In this document: positions 27,637-34,334 of the stretch, piece after piece | Layout: each line of letters starts with the position of its first letter | Position numbering within the stretch: position 1 is the first letter of the stretch | From: Microbacterium sp. MYb54 | GTDB lineage: Bacteria > Actinomycetota > Actinomycetes > Actinomycetales > Microbacteriaceae | NCBI RefSeq assembly: GCF_002979515.1 | Contig: NZ_PCPA01000010.1 | Coordinates: 1-64,000, forward strand | Reading direction: 5' to 3' | Length of the DNA: 64,000 nt | Program-made: the position numbers and the translations under genes | The notes under the pieces: generated by a model | Databases searched by the model: none | What the model was told of the DNA's origin: nothing | The model's input: the letters and a program-made list of their open reading frames with translations, nothing else

Positions 27637-27768
27637 TCAGTTCGGTCCGCAGGAGATGCTGATACCGCTGTTGTCGCCGTCACACCACATGCTGATGCCG
27701 GATCCGAAGACACCGACCTCAGGCCCGGACTCGTTCGACAGGCCCTGCAGAGAAAGCAATGCGCTCAT
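27637..27768 (-). CDS. lanA: Class III lanthipeptide precursor (LanA)
   Basis: 43 residues, too short for most gene finders. SD GGAGGTG sits six bases before ATG 27768. The leader (about 1-21) contains LLSLQGL (4-10), matching the L-x-L-Q box of class III leaders that LanKC recognises. The core carries two copies of Ser-x-x-Ser-x-x-Cys: SGISMWC (23-29) and SGISISC (34-40), linked by DGDN and ending GPN. In this class the first Ser and second Ser become dehydroalanine and join the Cys as labionin or lanthionine rings, as in SapB and labyrinthopeptin. The gene lies between lanKC and transporter genes, as ramS does between ramC and ramAB, and its first 50 bases lie inside lanKC. Confidence 0.92.
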   Translation of the reverse strand: MSALLSLQGLSNESGPEVGVFGSGISMWCDGDNSGISISCGPN

Positions 27769-30343
27769 TGTGTTCACCTCCTTCCATGTCATCGTCAAGT
27801 GGTCTGGGAAGAGTCACCGGGAACCAGTCGTCCGGGTTCTCTTCGAATAAGGCGAGGAGCGCGCCGACGTAGCCGGCAGCTCCCGTGGAGTAGTCCGCGG
27901 AGAGGTGGTATCCGTTGTCTCCGAGCATCACCAGCGCGTCAGGGTCGCTCCCGCGGAAGAGGAAGTTCTCGGCGGTGAAGGACATCAACCGGACCCGTTC
28001 GCTGTCCGCAGTAGGGAGCGGAGCCGACAGGAGCGCGCAGGCGATGCCAGCGGTCCCCCGGAACAGGCCGCCGTTCATGCTGATGATGCCGTCGACCGTC
28101 TGAGCGAGTCGTGCGATCTCGTCCCGGTAGTGGGTCGGCGCGCACTGTGCGAGAGCGAACGCGATCCCCACTGCACCCTCCGACAGGTAGCCGTAGGAGA
28201 CACGCGAATAGTCCACACGAAGGGTGCCGTTGTCCGATTCGGTGAGCTGCTGCAGCTCACGCTGGAAGCAGAGGTGCATCAGGTGATCCCAGGAGGCGTC
28301 CCCGGTGACTTCCGCGAGCTGGCGGCAGACCAGTCCGACGCCCGACCACCCGTCGAACAACCCGATGGTGTTACCGGTTTCCGAGTGAGGGCTACGGAGG
28401 TCCGCTTCGCCCGCTACACGGGCGGCGAGCAACGCGGCGTATCGGTCGAGCATGTCGCGAGCAGCGCCTGTGTCCGCGAAGGCAGCATCGCACAAAGCGA
28501 GGATCGTGCCTGCCAAGCCGCTCCGCACGGATAGGTCATGTCCGGGGTCGGCGCTTACCGCTCCCGCCGCGAGGATCACTTCAGCGGTGTCAGTGTCGCC
28601 GAGCTGGGCGAGTGCTGCGGCGATACCTACGGTTCCGCGGAGGAGACCGTGGAACGGGATGTCGTCCACTTCTCGAAGGCGCGCGCTCAACCACATACGG
28701 TCTTGCGTGACGTCGCGGCCGGCTCTCGCGAGCATGAGGATCACGCCTGCGGCTCCCGTCTCGATGTTCAGCAGGGCGCCAGCTCCGTCTACGAACTGTG
28801 TCGCGTCCCCGGGGAATCGGCGGGGTCCGTCATGTCGTGTCCCTTCGATGCCGTTGCACACCTGCTCCAAGAGTTGTCTACCGGGGGTAAGAGCAAGGCC
28901 TGTGGCGTGGCGGTACGGGTGCGATGTTGCCATCGCGGCCGGGGGCACAGCGCCGACCAACGTGTTGACGACTCCGGCGACGTCTTCCGGGAATTGCTCC
29001 GCAACCTTCTGTGCCCGGTAGGTCAGCACGGACGGGTCGAACGCCCCGGCCAGCGACGGCCAGAACAAGTGCAGAACAACGGCAGCGAGCGCGTACCTGT
29101 CGCGGTCACGGTTCGAAGTCTGCGCGTGGGGAATGAAGCCCGGGGTACCGATACTCCCGGCCGCCGAGGCATCGATCTCACGGGAGGCTTCGAGGTCGAT
29201 GAGTCGGACACGGTCGCCGTCGACCAGGATGTTCTTCGGCTGCAGGTCGAGGATGCACCAGCCTGCATCATGGATCTGATCGACCGCGGTGATCACCTGC
29301 CGGGCGAGTGGCAGAGCTCGTGCGGCGTAGTCGGCGAGGACAGGTTCTTCCGTGCTGAACGGATAGTTGCTGGCTGCCCAGGACTGGAGCGTGAGCCCGG
29401 GAATGTACTCCTCGACGAGAAACTCATGGTCGCCGATGACCCTGTAGTCGATGGCGTTGACGACGGCGCTCACTCCCGCGAGCTCCTTCAGAGCCCGGTA
29501 TTCGCTACGCAGACGCGACGTGGCGTCGGTGGAGTCCGAGCTGTACGCCGACCATCGTCGCGCCTCCTTCAAGACGACCTGACTCGATCCGGCGTCAGCA
29601 AGGTACACACCACCGGCATTGCTGAAATGCAAGCTGGAGCGCACGAGGTACGGATGCAGGAGTTCTTCCAGCTCCCCGGGCGTCGGGCTGAGTCGGTCCT
29701 CGACAAGTTCACGGATCAGGGCCGGGGGATTCACGAAGCTCGGCAGCGTGAAGACGGCGGCGCGACTGTCGTGAACCTTCTCTCCGTCCGGGGCCTGGAT
29801 GGCGTAGCCCGCAGAACCGTCCGCGTGCTCGAAGCGGTCCAGGAAGAAGGCGCCGTAGCGGAAGTAGACAGGGCTCTCGCCGAACTTCACATCCGACAGA
29901 ATGTATGGACCGTCGAATCCGCGAAGAGCCTCATCGAACAGCGGTAGGAGTTCGCAGAATTCTTCATCGGTGCGGGGGAAGACAGTGACGAACTTGCCTG
30001 CCGTCCCACGGTTGGCGTACTTCATGCTGGTTCGGCGCAGTTCGGTCTCGTCGGAGAGGTGCCTGAAGGGGACACCGCGCTCGACGCACACGTCGCCAGC
30101 GATGCGGAGGGTATCCCTCGCCTGCTCCGGGCGGGTGCTGATGTGTATCTTCCACCCCTGGCGTGGAAGCTCGACGCCCTCGTTTGGGTGGAGCGCTATC
30201 CACGGACCGAACCGCGAGAGCGACCAGGCGGCGTGCGCGGCGTGCGAGAAGAGACGGATCGGCGCAGCAGCGGCTGACTGCTCGTAGTACGCCTCGCCGG
30301 GCGTGCAGTGCTGCAACCGCAGCATGGAGCGATTGCGGTACAT
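27719..30343 (-). CDS. lanKC: Class III lanthionine synthetase LanKC
   Basis: 874 residues in the three-part class III design. About 1-220 is the phosphoserine/threonine lyase region; about 240-480 is a Ser/Thr-kinase-like domain with K259 (VVLKEA), D366 and N371 (LDLQPKN) and D383 (LIDLEAS); about 500-850 is a LanC-like cyclase barrel with repeated G-x-x-G motifs (GAAGVIL, GTVGIAAAL, GLAGTI, GWSGVGLV, GAVGIAFAL, GTAGIACAL, GAAGYVGALL). The zinc ligands of true LanC (C...CHG) are absent, as usual for class III. It phosphorylates and eliminates Ser in the precursor and closes the rings. Its ATG overlaps the preceding small peptide (TGATG) and its end overlaps lanA. Confidence 0.94.
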   Translation of the reverse strand: MYRNRSMLRLQHCTPGEAYYEQSAAAAPIRLFSHAAHAAWSLSRFGPWIALHPNEGVELPRQGWKIHISTRPEQARDTLRIAGDVCVERGVPFRHLSDETELRRTSMKYANRGTAGKFVTVFPRTDEEFCELLPLFDEALRGFDGPYILSDVKFGESPVYFRYGAFFLDRFEHADGSAGYAIQAPDGEKVHDSRAAVFTLPSFVNPPALIRELVEDRLSPTPGELEELLHPYLVRSSLHFSNAGGVYLADAGSSQVVLKEARRWSAYSSDSTDATSRLRSEYRALKELAGVSAVVNAIDYRVIGDHEFLVEEYIPGLTLQSWAASNYPFSTEEPVLADYAARALPLARQVITAVDQIHDAGWCILDLQPKNILVDGDRVRLIDLEASREIDASAAGSIGTPGFIPHAQTSNRDRDRYALAAVVLHLFWPSLAGAFDPSVLTYRAQKVAEQFPEDVAGVVNTLVGAVPPAAMATSHPYRHATGLALTPGRQLLEQVCNGIEGTRHDGPRRFPGDATQFVDGAGALLNIETGAAGVILMLARAGRDVTQDRMWLSARLREVDDIPFHGLLRGTVGIAAALAQLGDTDTAEVILAAGAVSADPGHDLSVRSGLAGTILALCDAAFADTGAARDMLDRYAALLAARVAGEADLRSPHSETGNTIGLFDGWSGVGLVCRQLAEVTGDASWDHLMHLCFQRELQQLTESDNGTLRVDYSRVSYGYLSEGAVGIAFALAQCAPTHYRDEIARLAQTVDGIISMNGGLFRGTAGIACALLSAPLPTADSERVRLMSFTAENFLFRGSDPDALVMLGDNGYHLSADYSTGAAGYVGALLALFEENPDDWFPVTLPRPLDDDMEGGEHNERIAFSAGPVERVRA

Positions 30344-30438
30344 CAGGCATCACCCGGCTGACCGAGCCCCGCAACCAGCATCGGGTCCTTCACAGAGACC
30401 TCGAGCGGTGACGATGCCTGACATCGACTGACTGCCAT
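30343..30438 (-). CDS. 31-residue peptide translationally coupled to lanKC
   Basis: Starts at ATG 30438 behind a strong SD (GGAAGGAG) and ends exactly at the lanKC start: the junction is TGATG, a one-base overlap. The peptide begins MAVSRCQASS, has one Cys (C6) and a neutral, Gly-rich tail (MLVAGLGQPGDA). It lacks the Leu-x-x-Leu-Gln leader box and the Ser-x-x-Ser-Cys core, so it is not an obvious second precursor. It could be a small accessory or signal peptide, or a leader cistron that sets the translation of lanKC. Unrecognised otherwise. Confidence 0.65.
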   Translation of the reverse strand: MAVSRCQASSPLEVSVKDPMLVAGLGQPGDA

Positions 30439-30621
30439 GGCATCTCCTTCCGCTGCATTGCTAGCTGGCTGCCTCCTCGTGGTGGGTGGCGCCTGACGTC
30501 CATCGAATCTCAGCCGTGGCGACCCGCACGATGGGCCCTGCCCCACTCTTCGAGGTAGGGCTGGCCATACCTTTCGGTGCCGCTGGCGATGGCCGGCGCG
30601 GGGGATCCCTAGGCTGGACCC
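30439..30621. promoter_or_regulatory. Divergent promoter region, lanthipeptide operon / two-component system
   Basis: 183 bases between the start of the lanKC unit (minus) and the sensor kinase (plus). It must hold both promoters and probably the target of the response regulator. I see no strong consensus boxes and no long inverted repeat; a TAGGCT element close to 30610 could be the -10 of the kinase gene. Confidence 0.45.
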
Positions 30622-31911
30622 ATGACAACGGCGGGTCACGTGTGGGAGGCGATGAAGTTGCCTCCGTGGCGCTTCGTTCTCAGCCGCTGGCCGTGGCGTG
30701 CACTCATCTATCTGATGCTGAGTGTGCTCATCGGCGCGATCCTCGTCCCGCTTGTGATCTTCACATTCCTACTGCTGCCGTTCTGGGGTCTCGTCCTCGG
30801 ATCCGTGGAGCGCCGACGCACGCGCCTCCTCGGGTTCCCGGTGCAGACGAGCGACCACGCCACGGTCGATGCCAGCGAGCGTCACCACTGGATGAACATC
30901 CGCCTCACCGAACGTGCGACATGGCGCGAGACGCTGGCGCTCTTCTGGGATCTCGTCTGCGCTCTCGTCGCGCTCATCGTGCTGTTCTTCGAGACCATCA
31001 CGCTTCTGGCGCTCGGCATGATCGCTGTCGCCGGCATAACCGGACCGACACCGACCCAGTTCTTCGGAGACGCCGAGGGCGTCATGACCCCTACAAACTG
31101 GTGGCCGGTCGCGCTCGTAACCCTCGTCGTGCTGGCCCTCTTCGGCTACCTCAACGCGTGTGTCGCCACCGGACAGGCATGCGTGCTGCGACTCCTGTGT
31201 GGGCAGAGAGCGCGCGGCGTCGATGCGAGCGTTCAACGTCTCATCAACTCTCGCCGTGCTCTCGCCGAGTCGTCAGACGCGGAGCGCCGTCGCATCGAAC
31301 GGGACCTGCATGACGGCGTACAGCAGGAACTCATCGCGCTCGGTGCACGGCTGGGGATGATCGGCCTCGAGGTCGATGAGCTTGCCGCGCGAGGTACTGA
31401 CACCACTCAGCTATCACAGGCGGTCGACGATGCACAGGTTCAGGCGGAGCATGCGATGACGACCCTTCGTGACACGGTCCGCGGGATCCACCCTTCAGTA
31501 CTCACCGATTACGGACTCCGTGCGGCCCTCGAGGAGCTCGCTGAGCGCAGCAACATTCGCGTGACGCTCGAAGGGAACCCCAGCGTCCGTCTCCCCGCCG
31601 CCCATGAGACCACCGTCTACTATCTGGTCACTGAGGCGCTCACTAACATTGCCAAGCACGCCTCCGCCTCTTCCGCAGTGGTCGCCACCGGCACCGATGG
31701 GACGACGTTCACCGTCTCCGTGACCGACAACGGAACAGGCGGCGCCGACGAACGGAACGGAACCGGGCTTCGAGGGCTCGCAGAGCGCGCTGAAGCTCTC
31801 AACGGCCGCCTGCAGGTTACAAGCCCCGCCGGCGGACCCACCGTCCTGCGAATGGACCTCCCCCTGCCTGATGAAGAAGGAGACGCGTCGCGTGCGAATA
31901 CTGATCGCTGA
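30622..31911 (+). CDS. Sensor histidine kinase (HisKA_3 / NarL type), lanthipeptide-linked
   Basis: 429 residues. The N-terminal 190 residues hold four transmembrane helices in the layout of the actinobacterial 'putative sensor' domain. The dimerisation/phosphoacceptor segment is 'RRRIERDLHDGVQQELIALG' with the phosphorylated His in DLHDG, then a HATPase with NIAKHA (N box), DNGTGG and GTGLRGLAERAEALNG (G boxes). It phosphorylates the response regulator encoded with it. It is divergent from the lanthipeptide operon, so it probably senses the peptide or cell-envelope state and controls production or immunity. Confidence 0.88.
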   Translation: MTTAGHVWEAMKLPPWRFVLSRWPWRALIYLMLSVLIGAILVPLVIFTFLLLPFWGLVLGSVERRRTRLLGFPVQTSDHATVDASERHHWMNIRLTERATWRETLALFWDLVCALVALIVLFFETITLLALGMIAVAGITGPTPTQFFGDAEGVMTPTNWWPVALVTLVVLALFGYLNACVATGQACVLRLLCGQRARGVDASVQRLINSRRALAESSDAERRRIERDLHDGVQQELIALGARLGMIGLEVDELAARGTDTTQLSQAVDDAQVQAEHAMTTLRDTVRGIHPSVLTDYGLRAALEELAERSNIRVTLEGNPSVRLPAAHETTVYYLVTEALTNIAKHASASSAVVATGTDGTTFTVSVTDNGTGGADERNGTGLRGLAERAEALNGRLQVTSPAGGPTVLRMDLPLPDEEGDASRANTDR

Positions 31912-32548
31912 GGATTCAGCGCTGCTGCGTGAGGCACTCATCGCTCTGCTCGAGCGGCTGGGTCATACGGTGGTCGGCGCCACCGAGACAGCCCCCCAGC
32001 TGGAGGATGCGTTCGCGGGTCTGGACAGTGCGCCCGACATCATCATCACCGACGTCCGCATGCCGCCGGGAAACAAGGACGATGGACTTCAAGCTGCGCT
32101 CCGCATCCGTGAGAAGCACCCGCACCAGCCGATCCTCGTGCTTTCGCAGTACCTCGCGGACACGAACGCACGCCGTCTCCTCACACTGCCCGAAGGGGCT
32201 GTCGGGTATCTGCTGAAGGACCGCATCAACCGGGTGCGCGACTTCGCCGGCGCACTGCAGAACATCGCCAGCGGGGGAACGACCATAGACCCCCACGTGG
32301 TCCAGCACCTCCTCAGCACAGCGCGCCCCGGGCCCCTGGACACGCTCACCCCACGCGAGACAGAAGTCCTCGTCCTCATGGCGGACGGCCAATCGAACGC
32401 CGCCATCGCCGAGAAACTCGTGCTCAGCGATCCCGCGGTCGGTAAGCACGTCGGCCGTATCTTCCAGAAACTCGGCCTGAGCCCCGTAGACGAGAACCGG
32501 CGTGTGAAAGCAGTGCTCACGTACCTGCAAGCATCGCGCACCCCCTGA
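31892..32548 (+). CDS. LuxR/NarL-type response regulator, lanthipeptide-linked
   Basis: 218 residues from GTG 31892, chosen because AAGGAGA ends eight bases before it; a further ATG at 31871 lies deeper inside the kinase gene. The receiver domain has ED (8-9 region), the phospho-acceptor D in IIITDVRMPP and the conserved K in YLLKDR. The LuxR helix-turn-helix 'LTPRETEVLVLMADGQSNAA' continues into a recognition helix SDPAVGKHVGRIF, which differs from the usual SERTVEKH. It is the functional counterpart of RamR, the activator of SapB genes, and overlaps the kinase gene by 20 bases. Confidence 0.88.
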   Translation: MRILIAEDSALLREALIALLERLGHTVVGATETAPQLEDAFAGLDSAPDIIITDVRMPPGNKDDGLQAALRIREKHPHQPILVLSQYLADTNARRLLTLPEGAVGYLLKDRINRVRDFAGALQNIASGGTTIDPHVVQHLLSTARPGPLDTLTPRETEVLVLMADGQSNAAIAEKLVLSDPAVGKHVGRIFQKLGLSPVDENRRVKAVLTYLQASRTP

Positions 32549-32859
32549 TCTCCCCGACAGCACCGCAGAAAGAGGCACGATGTTCCAGGAAAGGCTCACG
32601 CTCCAGACGCGCCCTGCAGCAGAACTCAGTGAGCGCCAGCGCTCCCTCCTGCACATCGCCTCACCGCCGCAACACTCGAGAACGGCATCGTCTCCGGTAC
32701 TCATGCAGAGAGCTTCGACGTCAAGCTCTCATCGAGTGTGGGACCGCGAAGGCAACCGGAGCGCAAAAAACGAGCGGCGGCCGCCTCGATTTTCACCGAA
32801 GCAAGCCGCCGCTCATCAATTTCATGAACTGATTCATGGATTTTCATGAACCAGCCCTG
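32549..32859. other. 311-base gap between the regulator gene and tRNA-Leu
   Basis: No supported gene. A frame at 32580-32849 has a start but no ribosome site or recognisable product, and a second frame over 32670-32820 reads as coding-like but has no start; together they could be remains of a decayed gene. The right part contains the tRNA-Leu terminator and three TTCATG elements (32821-32850). Confidence 0.4.
32763..32814 (-). terminator. Rho-independent terminator of tRNA-Leu
   Basis: On the minus strand GAGCGGCGGC and GCCGCCGCTC (complements of 32805-32814 and 32772-32781) form a 10-bp stem, directly followed by G and six T. It stands 46 bases after the tRNA 3' end. Confidence 0.8.
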
Positions 32860-32942
32860 TGCGCGAGGGGGGACTTGAACCCCCACGTCCTTACGGACAC
32901 TGGCACCTGAAGCCAGCGCGTCTACCATTCCGCCACTCGCGC
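32860..32942 (-). tRNA. tRNA-Leu (CAG)
   Basis: 83 bases. Acceptor stem GCGCGAG/CTCGCGC, D-arm TGGCGGAATGGTAGACGCG, anticodon loop TTCAGGT (CAG), a variable arm typical of class II tRNAs (GTGTCCGTAAGGACGT) and T-arm GGGGGTTCAAGTCCCCC. CCA is not encoded. It marks the border between the accessory lanthipeptide region and the conserved core. Confidence 0.95.
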
Positions 32943-33086
32943 GAGTGTCTCGTTCCGAAGAACTCAACTTCCCAAAGATATCATGCGTTTTCGGCCTCGT
33001 TGCACGCGCCTGGAGGGGGTTCGGCGGCTTTCCCCCAGGACACCTGGCTACGATGTGTCTACCAGTCGGCATGCCAGAGGAGCCCA

Positions 33087-33812
33087 GTGGGACTACTTGA
33101 CAGCTTTGAGAAGGGTCTCGAACGCGCGGTTAACAGCGCGTTCGCCAAGACCTTCCGTAGCGGCATCCAGCCTGTGGAGATCGCTTCGGCGCTGCGGCGC
33201 GAGGCCGACACCAAGGCCGCGGTCGTGAGCCGCGATCGCATCATCGCGCCCAACAGCTTCGTCGTGCGCCTCAGTGCCGACGATGCAGAGCGGATGCAGG
33301 GCCTCGGCGGCGCCCTCACCGATGAGCTGCACGCACTTCTCACCAAGCACGCCACTTCTCAGGGCTACAGCTTCGCCGGCCCGCTTTCGATCAACCTCGA
33401 GGCCGACGAGAAGGTCGCCACCGGCACTGTGCGTGTGAGTTCGGGCACGGTCGAAGGTCGTGTCAACTGGCAGGCCGTCGTCGACGTCGACGGCCGTCGT
33501 CACTCGATCTCCCGCGCCCGCACGGTCATCGGCCGCGGGTCGGATGCCGACATCACGATCGCGGATGCCGGTTCGAGCCGTAAGCACGTCGAGATCCTGT
33601 GGGACGGCGAGCGCGCCATGATGCGTGACCTCGGTTCTACCAACGGCACGAAGGTCAACGGTCAGAAGCTGCGCGAAGCGGCTCTCCCCACCGACACCAC
33701 GATCACGATCGGTCGCACCGACCTGGTGTTCCGCATCGTTCCCGTGGCCACGCCCTCGCGTCCAGCGTCCAGGGGCGACGACGCCACCCGAGCGTTCGGA
33801 GCCCTCGGTTGA
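33087..33812 (+). CDS. fhaA: FHA-domain protein with DUF3662 (FhaA-type)
   Basis: 241 residues from GTG 33087 (AGAGGAG upstream). The N-terminal DUF3662 domain starts MGLLDSFEKGLERAVNSAF and spans about 1-115; the C-terminal FHA domain (about 150-225) has RTVIGRGSDADITI, SSRKHVEI and DLGSTNGTKVNG, the phosphothreonine pocket residues. FhaA binds phosphorylated partners of the Ser/Thr kinases and slows peptidoglycan synthesis through the flippase MurJ in mycobacteria. It is the first gene of the conserved seven-gene signalling and cell-shape operon. Confidence 0.93.
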   Translation: MGLLDSFEKGLERAVNSAFAKTFRSGIQPVEIASALRREADTKAAVVSRDRIIAPNSFVVRLSADDAERMQGLGGALTDELHALLTKHATSQGYSFAGPLSINLEADEKVATGTVRVSSGTVEGRVNWQAVVDVDGRRHSISRARTVIGRGSDADITIADAGSSRKHVEILWDGERAMMRDLGSTNGTKVNGQKLREAALPTDTTITIGRTDLVFRIVPVATPSRPASRGDDATRAFGALG

Positions 33813-34327
33813 GTGAACTGATCCTGCTTCTCCTGCGCATCGGGTTCCTCCTCCTGATGTGGTTCTTCGTCTTCGGTGTCGTCTACTCGCTCCGCGCCGA
33901 CCTGTTCGGCGTGCGGGTGCGCAAGCTCCCCGTCGAGGCGACCGCTGGTGCTCCGGTGCCCGCTCCGGCTGCTGCTCCTGCCGCGAAACCGGCATCCTCC
34001 CGCCCCACGACGACCGGACCGGCGACGGTCGCGACGGCCAAGCGCCTCGTGATCACCTCGGGTCCCAAGGCCGGCCTCGAACTGCCGCTCAGCGCCGACT
34101 CGCTCACGATCGGCCGCTCGAGCGAATCCGCCCTCGTGATCCGCGACGACTACACGTCGAGCCACCACGCGCGCCTGATGCTGCGCGGAGACAGCTGGGC
34201 GATCCAGGACCTCGACTCCACCAACGGCACCTTCGTCGCCGGCCAGCGCGTCTCCGGCTCGCCCGTCGCCCTCTCGCTCGGCACCCCCATCAAGGTGGGC
34301 GCCACGACCTTCGAGCTGCGAGCCTGA
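33809..34327 (+). CDS. fhaB: FHA-domain membrane protein (FhaB/FipA-type)
   Basis: 172 residues from TTG 33809, which overlaps the fhaA stop as TTGA; no in-frame ATG or GTG is nearby, so an uncommon TTG start is accepted. A single N-terminal transmembrane helix (about 5-28), a Pro/Ala-rich linker, and a C-terminal FHA domain with LTIGRSSESALVI, SSHHARL and DLDSTNGTFV. In mycobacteria FhaB/FipA is phosphorylated by PknA/PknB and links to FtsZ/FtsQ at the division site. It is part of the operon with PstP and the kinases. Confidence 0.92.
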   Translation: MSELILLLLRIGFLLLMWFFVFGVVYSLRADLFGVRVRKLPVEATAGAPVPAPAAAPAAKPASSRPTTTGPATVATAKRLVITSGPKAGLELPLSADSLTIGRSSESALVIRDDYTSSHHARLMLRGDSWAIQDLDSTNGTFVAGQRVSGSPVALSLGTPIKVGATTFELRA

Positions 34328-34334
34328 CGCCGGC

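Noticed and set aside
32580..32849. 89-residue plus-strand frame after the response regulator, and an alternative frame in the same stretch
   Set aside because: No ribosome site, no recognisable product, and overlaps the tRNA-Leu terminator. It may be a decayed gene, but this could not be supported.
33809..33816. GTG at 33813 as start of fhaB
   Set aside because: Out of frame with the FHA protein; TTG 33809, overlapping the fhaA stop, is the only start that keeps the membrane helix.
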